42,015 nt of DNA from a virus. A program made the position numbers and the translations under genes. The DNA is taken from positions 1 to 42,015 of the IMG/VR virus record IMGVR_UViG_3300023700_000899; one strand, given 5' to 3'. Under the pieces are notes generated by a model. That model did not search any database. It was not told where the DNA came from and saw nothing but the letters and a program-made list of their open reading frames with translations. Positions 1 to 7,318 of the stretch are shown in pieces. The number at the start of each line of letters is the position of its first letter. The stretch's first letter is position 1.

Positions 1-1
1 G

Positions 2-544
2 GGCGAAGAAGAGGCCGCAAAGGTCTCTCGTCGTGCATCAGCACGAGGTACTGACCTCCATACTATATGTGAAAAGTACACATTGAACGATCCACACTAT
101 ACACGTGGAATGATGCCAAACATTATTGAACTGTTCACCAAGATTAGACCCATCATTGATGAGAACGTAGGAACGATCTATGCAAATGAGATTGCCCTAT
201 TCTCACATGAGTTGAAGACTGCTGGTCGAACTGATATGTTTTGTCAGTTTCAAGGGATCAACACGATCGTTGACTTTAAGACATCATCGCGCGTGAAGAA
301 GGAAGAGGACATCGAAGACTACTTCATTCAAGCAACAACATATGCAATGATGTTGGAGGAGATGTTCGAACACAAAATCGTCGTACCGCAATTGGCGATT
401 GTAATGACAGTTGCTGATCATGGTGAGCCTGGTTTATTGTTCGTCAAACAAACATACCCATATCGTTCTAAAGTACGCAAGCTATTCAACGAGTACCATG
501 AGAACAACCCAATGCCAAATTACAACAATCTGTTGACAGAATAA
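2..544 (+). CDS. PD-(D/E)XK exonuclease (RecB/Cas4-like), 5' end missing
   Basis: The frame is open from base 2, so the gene starts left of the window. The ATG at 83 is not the start, because conserved sequence (RGTDLH, a His helix typical of this family) lies before it. The visible 180 residues hold the nuclease core: Glu in YANEIAL, Asp in AGRTDM, the metal-binding strand IVDFKTS, and a Q-x3-Y helix (QATTY). Enzymes of this class cut or resect DNA ends in recombination and repair. A DNA ligase follows at 5933 on the same strand. The last codons contain the -35 box of the promoter for the next gene. Confidence 0.8.
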   Translation, partial: GEEEAAKVSRRASARGTDLHTICEKYTLNDPHYTRGMMPNIIELFTKIRPIIDENVGTIYANEIALFSHELKTAGRTDMFCQFQGINTIVDFKTSSRVKKEEDIEDYFIQATTYAMMLEEMFEHKIVVPQLAIVMTVADHGEPGLLFVKQTYPYRSKVRKLFNEYHENNPMPNYNNLLTE

Positions 545-561
545 TTTGGACAAAGTATAGT
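533..561 (+). promoter_or_regulatory. Sigma-70 promoter of the 614-778 gene
   Basis: TTGACA (533-538), a 17 base spacer and TATAGT (556-561) give five to six matches in each box. The -35 box lies inside the end of the exonuclease gene. The start site should be near 568, giving a leader of about 45 bases before the ATG at 614, with AAGGAA as ribosome site. Confidence 0.85.
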
Positions 562-613
562 GATGGTTATCCTTAGTTGGATATTTTGAAACTTTTATTA
601 TGAAGGAATGAGC

Positions 614-778
614 ATGTCAACTACAGTTGCTAAGAGTGAGAAGAAAGCCAAAGCATTTGAAATCTTTGAAGCAAACAAAGAGAAGAAGTCTAGCGATATC
701 GCACGACTGATTCAAGCAGAGCTTGGCATTACGCTCGCCAACGCACAGTACTACGTTACACGCGTTTTCAAGAAGTGA
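614..778 (+). CDS. Small protein (54 aa), stand-alone copy of the C-terminal domain of the 5403 gene
   Basis: Reads MSTTVAKSEKKAK and ends in a block with ITLANAQYYVTRVF. The C-terminal 46 residues of the 177-aa protein at 5403-5936 share this pattern (ALEIF, IA, EL, ITLSNAQYYVNRVF), with roughly half the positions identical by eye. The predicted fold is helical and could be a small DNA-binding or interaction domain; I do not recognise the family. The gene is a complete unit: consensus promoter 53 bases upstream and a strong terminator 6 bases after the stop, unlike the polycistronic genes around it. A separately expressed regulator is plausible but not shown. Confidence 0.8.
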   Translation: MSTTVAKSEKKAKAFEIFEANKEKKSSDIARLIQAELGITLANAQYYVTRVFKK

Positions 779-784
779 TGAGAA

Positions 785-811
785 GGTCCGGTGAAAGCCG
801 GACCATTTTTT
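785..811 (+). terminator. Rho-independent terminator after the 614-778 gene
   Basis: A perfect 7-bp stem GGTCCGG/CCGGACC (785-791 and 798-804) with a six-base loop is followed by ATTTTTT. It ends the monocistronic unit that starts at 533. The next start codon, ATG at 812, directly follows the T-run. Confidence 0.92.
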
Positions 812-1024
812 ATGAAGATTGTACTAGAATACAACATCCCCGAAGACCAATATGAAATTTGGTGTGCATATAATGCACAACACCTCCACAACACAATTAC
901 AGAGATCGAACAACGGTTGCGTGAAGTGCGTAAGTATAGCGCCGATCCCGTCAAGTCGATGAAAGCGATCGAAGACTCGATCAAAGAACTATACGCAATT
1001 GCTGGCCATCCTTTGAATGGCTGA
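812..1024 (+). CDS. Small helical protein, unknown function (70 aa)
   Basis: Begins MKIVLEYNIPEDQYEIW and continues with charged helices (HLHNTITEIEQRLREV). I place the start at ATG 812, directly after the terminator T-run; no Shine-Dalgarno sequence lies before it. An alternative GTG at 791 has AGAAGG upstream but would encode six extra residues from the terminator stem. Followed after 11 bases by the 1036 gene. Function not recognised. Confidence 0.65.
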   Translation: MKIVLEYNIPEDQYEIWCAYNAQHLHNTITEIEQRLREVRKYSADPVKSMKAIEDSIKELYAIAGHPLNG

Positions 1025-1035
1025 GGAAGAATGCT

Positions 1036-1320
1036 ATGAGCTACGCATCCATTGAAAAAACAATAACAGTCGATATTGACGCTGACGATATCACTGAAAT
1101 TAATAAACATGGTGAGATATCTAAAGATGTTTATGTCGATATCGACCTATGTGACTTTGATGATGATGATATTCGTACTGAATACTTCGAGCGGTTTGAT
1201 ACTGCTATCGAAGAGAGTGATTGGAAACAATTATACGAACAACGTCGATCGTTGCCTGTTGAGGACTTTTTGAAGATCATCGATAATATCATTATGAACA
1301 ACACAGGTCGAATCTTATGA
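1036..1320 (+). CDS. Acidic protein, unknown function (94 aa)
   Basis: Very acidic (runs such as CDFDDDD and VDIDADD). A GAGGAAG ribosome site sits 6 bases before the ATG. The stop overlaps the start of the AAA+ ATPase by 4 bases (ATGA), so the two are probably translationally coupled. I do not recognise it; a role as partner of the ATPase is only suggested by the overlap. Confidence 0.75.
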   Translation: MSYASIEKTITVDIDADDITEINKHGEISKDVYVDIDLCDFDDDDIRTEYFERFDTAIEESDWKQLYEQRRSLPVEDFLKIIDNIIMNNTGRIL

Positions 1321-2471
1321 GCTATAGTTATAGCGACGTCCCGTCAGTCCTAAGACGATTGATGGGCAGAAGTGGTCGCCGGCGGTCGCGCTCGACCATA
1401 GCTAGACGCAATCGACAGCGAGTGCTCAAAAAATGGTCTTGGGATGTAAACGACATGGATAAGAGAAAAATGGAACAAAGTAGTAAAGACGTCTTCTTGG
1501 GCGCATCAGATGTATCAGACTTTATCGTCAGCGAATTGCATTTCCTGCGCAATGAAGAAAAGCTCGAGACATACCACCGTGAAGTGACGGTACTTGCTCA
1601 CCGCACTGAGTGGGCAGCATTCATGTTGTCGGGTGATCGTGTTTACCGCATCGTTCAAATGTCTGGCACTAGTGGCATCTTGGTCGACGATCAGAACATT
1701 TCGTGGATCTCATACGACATCCAATCGGCATCCATTGTTCTTCGTTTGAATGGTGACAAGAAACGCGTGCTTGAATGGTACGATGCAATCGTTGAACAAT
1801 TCGAGGAAGTGACTAACACAATCGAGTGGATGTATAGCACTGATGGTCAAAGCATCGAAGTGCCGATCCGTGGCGACCGTAAGCCAATCGAAGAGATGTA
1901 TCCGTTCCTCGGCGATCGCTCGTTGCCTGAGTACTACTCAGACTTCTTGGAGTCTTCTGCATCGATCTTGTTGTTGATCGGGCCTCCAGGTACTGGTAAG
2001 ACTACGTTCATTCGTGGTCTGTTGCAGCACGCAGATACAAGCGCAATGGTGACGTATGATGCTGGCATCCTGGCAAAGGATTATATCTTTGCCCAGTTCA
2101 TCGAGGGTGATAAGAACATCATGGTGATTGAGGATGCTGATAACTTCTTGGGTGCTCGTTCAGATGGCAACGACATGATGCATAAGTTCTTGAATGTCGG
2201 TGATGGTTTGGTTACTACCAAGGGCAAGAAGTTGATCTTCTCTACTAACTTGCCATCTATCAAAGACGTCGATTCAGCGCTGATTCGTCCAGGTCGTTGT
2301 TTCGACATCTTGCACTTCGGCCAACTCAATGAAGCACAAGCACAAAAGCTCGCTGATAAGTTGGAAGTCAAGCTCGAAATCAAAGACGATGGTAAGTACA
2401 GCGTCGCTGACATCTTCCATAAGCAAGTGGAAGCTCCTAAGGCTCCTAAGCGTAAATTAGGGTTCGTATGA
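1317..2471 (+). CDS. AAA+ ATPase (384 aa)
   Basis: A C-terminal AAA+ module is clear: Walker A GPPGTGKT (222-229), Walker B IMVIEDAD (268-275), sensor-1-like FSTN (308-311) and an arginine-finger-type IRPGR (323-327). The layout resembles Bcs1-type and other phage AAA ATPases that remodel a protein partner. The N-terminal ~200 residues are phage-specific; residues 18-35 are Arg-rich (RRRSRS) and may bind nucleic acid or a partner. It overlaps both neighbours by 4 bases and probably works with one of the small adjacent products. The substrate cannot be told from sequence. Confidence 0.85.
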   Translation: MSYSYSDVPSVLRRLMGRSGRRRSRSTIARRNRQRVLKKWSWDVNDMDKRKMEQSSKDVFLGASDVSDFIVSELHFLRNEEKLETYHREVTVLAHRTEWAAFMLSGDRVYRIVQMSGTSGILVDDQNISWISYDIQSASIVLRLNGDKKRVLEWYDAIVEQFEEVTNTIEWMYSTDGQSIEVPIRGDRKPIEEMYPFLGDRSLPEYYSDFLESSASILLLIGPPGTGKTTFIRGLLQHADTSAMVTYDAGILAKDYIFAQFIEGDKNIMVIEDADNFLGARSDGNDMMHKFLNVGDGLVTTKGKKLIFSTNLPSIKDVDSALIRPGRCFDILHFGQLNEAQAQKLADKLEVKLEIKDDGKYSVADIFHKQVEAPKAPKRKLGFV

Positions 2472-2635
2472 TTAGCGCGACTGGCTGGACAATCATCCTC
2501 CAAGAGGATGCTGACGGCGAATTGATTCTTCCGCTCCCTCCTGAGTTGCTCGAGCAAACGGGATGGGTTGAGGGTGATACTATTATTTGGAATTTGCAGG
2601 AAGATGGAAGCGTCTTCTTGTCTAAAAAGCAATGA
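2468..2635 (+). CDS. Small beta-rich protein, possibly AbrB-like (55 aa)
   Basis: Reads MISATGWTIILQED and then ILPLPPELLEQTGW..GDTIIW....GSVFLSK. The order 'strand, LP.ELL, GW.EGD, strand, strand' resembles the swapped-hairpin AbrB/MazE-type fold, usually DNA-binding; this is a weak fold guess. It starts in the ATGA overlap with the ATPase stop and overlaps the next start by 4 bases. Confidence 0.75.
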   Translation: MISATGWTIILQEDADGELILPLPPELLEQTGWVEGDTIIWNLQEDGSVFLSKKQ

Positions 2636-2841
2636 CAGAAGATATTTTGAAGCAGGTGTTTGATGTGATCAAACAAGCTCGCTGCAATAAGTCCGTATAC
2701 ACTACACATGATCAAAGCATCATGCTCAGTGTCAAGGAAGAATTACTCAGCACGCTAAAACAAAAATGGCCGCAAGAAGCGGCCAAATTAGATACTAGTG
2801 TGAGCTCGCTGACTATCAGTGGTCGCCCAACCAGCTCTTAA
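2632..2841 (+). CDS. Small protein, unknown function (69 aa)
   Basis: Starts in an ATGA overlap with the upstream stop and is mainly helical (ILKQVFDVIKQA). It is the last gene of the rightward run from 812 and converges with the minus-strand gene at 2816-3139, overlapping its 3' end by 26 bases. The minus-strand terminator lies inside it. Confidence 0.65.
   Translation: MTEDILKQVFDVIKQARCNKSVYTTHDQSIMLSVKEELLSTLKQKWPQEAAKLDTSVSSLTISGRPTSS
2762..2785 (-). terminator. Terminator for the minus-strand gene 2816-3139
   Basis: On the minus strand TGGCCGC/GCGGCCA (7 bp, five-base loop) is followed by ATTTTTG. It lies 30 bases past the stop of the minus-strand gene and inside the convergent plus-strand gene. 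On the plus strand the hairpin has no T-run, so it should act only leftward. Confidence 0.75.
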
Positions 2842-3139
2842 AAGACTTCAACGGAGTTACTTCTTCGTTGGTCTTTTTCTTCTTGGACTTGTCGTTGCTG
2901 TGGATCCAAGAAGAAAATGCCTTTGTGCGGCCCCACTTATTACCTTGAGGTAATTTGGTTTTAGTACGAGTTTCTTGTCCAGTATTCTTGTTGATAGACC
3001 AATGCAATCCCTTTGCATTCTTGTGGCCTTCTTGAGACATCGCAATTTGTAGCTTTTCAGCATGGGTGTGCTTGTGGCCTTGGAAATTCGACTTTCCAGC
3101 CATAGTCTTTGAGATCTTTTTGCGTGTTGCTAAATCCAT
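2816..3139 (-). CDS. Small basic protein with NUMOD3-like repeats (107 aa)
   Basis: The N-terminus (RKKISKTMAGKSNFQGHKH, then a second run EKLQIAMSQEGHKNAKG) resembles NUMOD3 modules, the short DNA-binding repeats on homing endonucleases. The rest is Lys-rich (KSKKKKTNEE) with a conserved-looking GNKWGRTKAF. No nuclease domain is present, so it could be a stand-alone DNA-binding protein or a relic of a homing gene. It is an isolated minus-strand gene with its own terminator. Confidence 0.7.
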   Translation of the reverse strand: MDLATRKKISKTMAGKSNFQGHKHTHAEKLQIAMSQEGHKNAKGLHWSINKNTGQETRTKTKLPQGNKWGRTKAFSSWIHSNDKSKKKKTNEEVTPLKSFKSWLGDH

Positions 3140-3158
3140 TGTATTTGTCCAATAGTTG

Positions 3159-3186
3159 TTGTCAGTTATCCTATATTTAGTATAAT
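3159..3186 (+). promoter_or_regulatory. Sigma-70 promoter directly abutting the 3194 gene
   Basis: TTGTCA (3159-3164), 16 base spacer, TATAAT (3181-3186). Only seven bases separate the -10 box from the ATG at 3194, so transcription should start at or next to the start codon. No Shine-Dalgarno sequence is present, which predicts a leaderless mRNA. Confidence 0.8.
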
Positions 3187-3193
3187 TCAGACT

Positions 3194-3940
3194 ATGGAAA
3201 TTGCATCATCATTACTTCAAGCAGCTTTTGCCACACTCGCGGCTACTACTGTAACTGTAACGGATACTGATTCATATCAGTTTAATCCTAGCATGTCGCA
3301 GGTCGAGGGGTGTAAACGAGCAGAAGAAAAGACCAAAGTCCGCCTAATCCAGAAGGTATATGGTCAGGATTTTGGATCTGATTCTACAATGACCTGTCGG
3401 GAAACTGATAAGCATCAGTGCTCATCTTTAACTAATATGTATGAGAATTCGCGTGGATATATCCAAGCGATCAAATCGCGCACAGAAAAGGTTGAGGGTT
3501 GGACATGTACAGTCAGCATCACTGCAGAAGTCAATGTAATTAAGAAAACCAAATCGAACATCGATGCATCAGCACAACTCGATCGTGTTGTGTACTTGCC
3601 GACAGATGCGGCAGATATTACAGTGAAGACCAACACCAAGGGATTGGTTAGTGTATTCCAGTATGATCCAGTCGAAGATGTAGTAACTAAGGTATTCCCA
3701 GCAGGTCGAGGAGGCCGCACATGGACATACTTTGACCAGCCGCTCAACGTCCGGGTGTCGTTGCAAGGTCTGCAAGAGCGGGACATGCCATATTACTTCT
3801 TTATCACCGTCACCGATGTACCCATCGACATGCTAGACCAATATCGTTTGCACAATTTCTACCAGATGTGGGATAATCAGCCAAACAAAGACAAATCTCT
3901 TGTTCGTAAATCGTTTAACATTGCTAGGAGCAAACTGTGA
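3194..3940 (+). CDS. Exported DUF4384-like protein (248 aa)
   Basis: The N-terminus is hydrophobic (LLQAAFATLAATTVTV) but has no positive n-region, so export is likely rather than certain. Four Cys lie between residues 39 and 76, suggesting disulfides. The C-terminal half (VVYLPTDAADITVKT, SVFQYDP, VFPAGR, LNVRVSL) follows the pattern of DUF4384, a beta-rich domain of bacterial envelope proteins. The stop overlaps the start of the LPP20-like lipoprotein, and such domains are often found together in bacteria. The ATG directly follows the -10 box. The pair may act on the host envelope, for example in superinfection exclusion; that is inference. Confidence 0.7.
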   Translation: MEIASSLLQAAFATLAATTVTVTDTDSYQFNPSMSQVEGCKRAEEKTKVRLIQKVYGQDFGSDSTMTCRETDKHQCSSLTNMYENSRGYIQAIKSRTEKVEGWTCTVSITAEVNVIKKTKSNIDASAQLDRVVYLPTDAADITVKTNTKGLVSVFQYDPVEDVVTKVFPAGRGGRTWTYFDQPLNVRVSLQGLQERDMPYYFFITVTDVPIDMLDQYRLHNFYQMWDNQPNKDKSLVRKSFNIARSKL

Positions 3941-4629
3941 AGAAAATTTTATCATGCCTCGCCCTGATCGCATTAGTCGGTTGTTCATCGACTGGTGTTA
4001 AAATTGCAGAAGGCAATAAGACAATCGAAACTACCAAACCACCGACAGTCGACATGCCAGCGTGGTATCTCGAAGTGCCTCGTGAGGATGGTGCGATCTA
4101 TGCAACAGCGACTGAGACATCCACAGACTTGCAGTTCAGCATTGATCGTGCACTGATGTCCGCTAAGCGCGAGATTGCATTCAAGCTCGAGAATGAAGTT
4201 TCTCAAAAGTTCCGCGACTACACTGCTGAGACTGGCAGCGGCGAATCAGAAACAATCACCAAAGACACGGAGCGCCTGACAATTTCCAATTCGAAGTTCG
4301 TCAACCTCGTTGGCGTCGAACGTATGCGTACTCATGTTGTACGTGAGGGTAACCGCTACCGTGCATTCGTGATGGTTCGTTATGGTCTGGACGCGTCTAA
4401 CCGCATCCATGCAAACTACATGGCCAAGCATCGCCAACGTGATGCCCGCGAGCGTCTGGACAAATTTGAGGAAGAACTGAAATCCGAAAAGAATGGAACC
4501 CAGCCTACTAAGACCGATACCAGCACGACGCTGCTTGGTCCTCAGATCCAAGACACAGCTGTGCGATCGCAAGTGCAGCGTGTGTATAACGATCCTAATG
4601 CTGTTGTAATTCGTGATACGGTGCGCTAA
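3937..4629 (+). CDS. LPP20-family-like lipoprotein (230 aa)
   Basis: A short signal peptide ends in a lipobox LVGC (Cys16), so it should be lipidated. After a linker, MPAWYLEVP..DGAIYATATETSTDLQFSIDRA and AKREIAFKLE match the LPP20 pattern ('P.WY..P', 'Y A.......D.Q.A...A...AR..'). LPP20 proteins include outer-membrane lipoproteins linked to flagella. The C-terminus has a charged helix (RERLDKFEEELKSEK). It overlaps the DUF4384-like gene by 4 bases and the next start by 1, forming an envelope operon from the 3159 promoter. Confidence 0.8.
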   Translation: MKKILSCLALIALVGCSSTGVKIAEGNKTIETTKPPTVDMPAWYLEVPREDGAIYATATETSTDLQFSIDRALMSAKREIAFKLENEVSQKFRDYTAETGSGESETITKDTERLTISNSKFVNLVGVERMRTHVVREGNRYRAFVMVRYGLDASNRIHANYMAKHRQRDARERLDKFEEELKSEKNGTQPTKTDTSTTLLGPQIQDTAVRSQVQRVYNDPNAVVIRDTVR

Positions 4630-4778
4630 TGGTTAAAGAGTTTCATTTTTACTTAGACGCATGGTGGTACTGCAAAGAGCATCGCATTCGAACCAACCTG
4701 ATCCAGCGCTACGACTGGCGTAGATGGATCGTGGTAGTTCCAAAGAAACGAAAGAAGCCAAATGCAAAGCGGGTTTGA
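4629..4778 (+). CDS. Small basic protein, unknown function (49 aa)
   Basis: Starts in the TAATG overlap with the lipoprotein stop. Trp- and Arg-rich (DAWWYC, YDWRRWIVVVPKKRKK) with a strongly basic C-terminus. It overlaps the next start by 17 bases. No recognised family. Confidence 0.6.
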   Translation: MVKEFHFYLDAWWYCKEHRIRTNLIQRYDWRRWIVVVPKKRKKPNAKRV

Positions 4779-4929
4779 AGACTGGGCACGCACATGCATT
4801 AATGAGCTAGTCATCAACACCAACTTGTCGACTAGCCAAATTCGTGAATTGTTTTTGAACGCCTTTCCAGAATATGATTATGTGATGGAAGAGGCTTTGA
4901 TGGAGAGTGGACATGCTTTGGGAAATTAA
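4762..4929 (+). CDS. Small acidic helical protein (55 aa)
   Basis: Reads MQSGFEDWARTCINEL with later LSTSQIRELFLNAFPEYDYVMEE. It overlaps the genes on both sides by 17 bases. Not recognised. Confidence 0.6.
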   Translation: MQSGFEDWARTCINELVINTNLSTSQIRELFLNAFPEYDYVMEEALMESGHALGN

Positions 4930-5362
4930 GACCGCTGAAAAGAAGAATGCATTTCAACGTACATACTTCGACGTCCCTGCTGGACAGCCTGGTGCGGGCA
5001 AGCGATTCGCTATGGACGAGTGGTATCGCTGGGGATGGTGTACTGTGCGGACCGACGTGGAGCCAAAGGCAGACGGCGACGATCCGCATGAGAATCCACT
5101 CGATCTAGGCGACTTCGAACTCGAAGACAATAACATGGATGATGGTTGTTCTCTGTCGTTTGATTTTCCAGAGTCGGAGAATTGGACTGAAGAAGAGATT
5201 GAATACATCGAGCGTTTGTGGGAACAAGATGGTTGGCTTGCGTTCGAGGAGAATGGTATCGAAGCTGGTGACTGTGATATCCACTACTACGGACCACTCG
5301 AAGTGACGTGCATCGACGCGACGCCAGAAAAACCAAAAGCCAAAGGCACTTGGCCATTCTAA
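4913..5362 (+). CDS. Acidic protein, unknown function (149 aa)
   Basis: The start at ATG 4913 is chosen for a GGAG site 7 bases upstream. The protein is strongly acidic in its middle and aromatic (DEWYRWGW; later EYIERLWEQDGW). No domain recognised. It ends just before the promoter for the 5403-7273 pair, and its last codons overlap the -35 box. Confidence 0.7.
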   Translation: MLWEIKTAEKKNAFQRTYFDVPAGQPGAGKRFAMDEWYRWGWCTVRTDVEPKADGDDPHENPLDLGDFELEDNNMDDGCSLSFDFPESENWTEEEIEYIERLWEQDGWLAFEENGIEAGDCDIHYYGPLEVTCIDATPEKPKAKGTWPF

Positions 5363-5378
5363 GTTTTTGTTGTATAAT
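5350..5378 (+). promoter_or_regulatory. Sigma-70 promoter for 5403 gene and DNA ligase
   Basis: TTGGCC (5350-5355), 17 base spacer, TATAAT (5373-5378). The last part of the spacer and the -10 (GTTTTTGTTGTATAATC) are almost repeated in the promoter at 7268-7295. Confidence 0.8.
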
Positions 5379-5402
5379 CGTCGGATTGAATAAGGAGAAA
5401 CA

Positions 5403-5936
5403 ATGATCGATGCAGTTTATGTTCTTGAGAAAATGGGCCTCAAGCCTGGGATGTCAGTGTCTCGTGCAATCACATCGGTTGGCGTGAAGATTAATGACAG
5501 CTCAGATCAGTTGAAAGCTGCAAACCGAATCATTGTTTCTCTTGGCGCAAAGCCAGTCAGCAATGCAGTAATGGCTGACATCTACGCCAAAGCGTTGATC
5601 GAACAAGCCGTTCTTCATGGCGAAAATTATGAAGCTGAAGCTGCATCTGCAGTCGCAAGTGCAAAGTACCTCAAGATCGAGCAGACAATGCCCTACGTGC
5701 TTGCTGGTAGTGGTGAAAGTACCACGCCAGTGTATGGTACGCCAATTGCAAGTGGCACTAAGAAGCCAAAACAAACGAATGACAAGAAGACTCAAGCTCT
5801 TGAAATCTTCAATCGCGAGACCGGTAAGGGGTTGACAAATTCTGTGATTGCGCAGACAATTGCTACTGAGTTGGATATCACATTGTCCAACGCTCAATAT
5901 TACGTCAACCGTGTCTTTGCAAGGTACTCCAAATGA
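5403..5936 (+). CDS. Two-domain protein sharing its C-terminal domain with the 614 gene (177 aa)
   Basis: Residues 1-100 are helical (VYVLEKMGLKPGMSVSRAI). A Gly/Ser/Thr linker (about 103-125) leads to residues 130-177, which match the 54-aa protein at 614-778 (ALEIF, ITLSNAQYYVNRVF). It has a good promoter and AAGGAG site, and its stop overlaps the DNA ligase start by 4 bases, so it is co-translated with the ligase. A nucleic-acid-binding role is suggested by context only. Confidence 0.75.
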   Translation: MIDAVYVLEKMGLKPGMSVSRAITSVGVKINDSSDQLKAANRIIVSLGAKPVSNAVMADIYAKALIEQAVLHGENYEAEAASAVASAKYLKIEQTMPYVLAGSGESTTPVYGTPIASGTKKPKQTNDKKTQALEIFNRETGKGLTNSVIAQTIATELDITLSNAQYYVNRVFARYSK

Positions 5937-7273
5937 AAATTCTCGACATCCTCAACACACTCGCTTCAGACAACGGTCGCAATTTCAAGATCGATTACTT
6001 GACGAAGCATAAGGACAACCTCCTGCTCACTCAAGTGGTGTTCTTGGCACTCGATACATACACACAATTTTTCATTCGCAAGATCCCTGCATACACACGT
6101 GGCCCCGACACTGCGAATCTGAAGTGGGCTCTTGATAAACTGTGTGATCTTTCTGCTCGTACAGTGACAGGCAATGCTGCAATCGCTCATCTTGTGAAGA
6201 TCTTGGAATCTCTTGAACCAGATGATGCTCAGGTAGTAGAGCGCATCATCGAGAAGGATCTGAAGTGTGGTGTGGCAGCATCCACTGTCAATAAGGTGTG
6301 GCCTAACTTGGTCCACGAATACCCATGTATGCTTGCTAGTCCATATGAGGAAAAGCTAGTCAACAAGATTCAGTTTCCTGCATATGCGCAATTGAAAATG
6401 GACGGGATGCGATTCAATGCCATCGTCAAAAATGGCAAATGTGAGTTCCGCAGTCGTAATGGTAAATTGATCGACATCCCGTCCGACCTATTCCAGCAAC
6501 CATTCCTCAATATGCACGAGTACTGGGGTACCGATATGGTATTCGATGGTGAGTTGCTTGTTGTTGATGTCGCTGGCAAGCCGCTCGATCGCAAGACCGG
6601 CAATGGCATCTTGAACAAAGCTGTTAAGGGTACGATGTCTGAAGAAGAAGCCGTCAGTGTTCGTGCAACATTGTGGGATGCACTTCCTGTCGAGAACTTT
6701 GCAGTTGGTGTGTATAAAGAACAGTACATCGATCGTATCGCTAAGCTGTCCAATGCATTGTCGCATATGCGCAACCAGTCACCTTTTGGTCATTTAGTTG
6801 CGTTGGTGAACCATACAGAGGTTCATACTCCTGAAGATGCTACGCGTTTGTTCCTTCAATATCTCAAAAAAGGTGAGGAAGGAATCATCTTGAAAGATCG
6901 CTTTGGTATTTGGGAAGATAAGCGCGCCAAGCATCAGATCAAATATAAGGGTGTGTTTGAGTGCGATTTGGTATGTGTTGGCTGGGATGAGGGCACTGGC
7001 CAGAACATGGGTCGCCTTGGTGCGTTGCAGCTGGCTTCGTCGTGTGGTAAGCTGACCGTCGGTGTTGGTACTGGCCTTACTGAAGAAGACCGAATCAATA
7101 TTGGCCGCGATGTGATCGGTAAGGTCGTTGCTGTCGAATTCAACGCAATCATTGACGACAAGAAAAAGGACACTAAGTCGCTATTTCTTCCAGTGTTTTT
7201 AGAAGTGCGTGAGGACAAGACCACTGCTGATGCGCTAGAAGACATCCAAACATTCAGTCCAAAGATGTTGTAA
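5933..7273 (+). CDS. lig: ATP-dependent DNA ligase (T4 gp30-like, 446 aa)
   Basis: Seals nicks in DNA with ATP through an enzyme-adenylate. The adenylated-lysine motif is in AQLKMDGMRF (K-x-D-G, about residue 159), followed by EFRSRNGK (motif Ia/II region), VFDGELLV (motif III), EEGIILK (motif IV) and KHQIKYK (motif V). An N-terminal helical domain and a C-terminal OB-fold region complete the gene 30 layout; the length is close to T4's ligase. It works in phage replication and repair, probably with the exonuclease at the left edge. It overlaps 5403 by 4 bases. Confidence 0.93.
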   Translation: MKILDILNTLASDNGRNFKIDYLTKHKDNLLLTQVVFLALDTYTQFFIRKIPAYTRGPDTANLKWALDKLCDLSARTVTGNAAIAHLVKILESLEPDDAQVVERIIEKDLKCGVAASTVNKVWPNLVHEYPCMLASPYEEKLVNKIQFPAYAQLKMDGMRFNAIVKNGKCEFRSRNGKLIDIPSDLFQQPFLNMHEYWGTDMVFDGELLVVDVAGKPLDRKTGNGILNKAVKGTMSEEEAVSVRATLWDALPVENFAVGVYKEQYIDRIAKLSNALSHMRNQSPFGHLVALVNHTEVHTPEDATRLFLQYLKKGEEGIILKDRFGIWEDKRAKHQIKYKGVFECDLVCVGWDEGTGQNMGRLGALQLASSCGKLTVGVGTGLTEEDRINIGRDVIGKVVAVEFNAIIDDKKKDTKSLFLPVFLEVREDKTTADALEDIQTFSPKML

Positions 7274-7295
7274 GTTTTCGTTTTTGTGGTATAAT
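7268..7295 (+). promoter_or_regulatory. Sigma-70 promoter for the 7319 gene
   Basis: TTGTAA (7268-7273, covering the ligase stop codon), 16 base spacer, TATAAT (7290-7295). GTTTTTGTGGTATAATC repeats the promoter at 5350-5378 with one change. A ribosome site (GAAAGGAAA) precedes ATG 7319. Confidence 0.8.
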
Positions 7296-7318
7296 CATCA
7301 CATCGAAAGGAAAACACA

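Noticed and set aside
2081-2632. A 183-codon minus-strand frame opposite the AAA+ ATPase
   Set aside because: Antisense shadow of the ATPase C-terminus and the 2468 gene; no ribosome site or motif.
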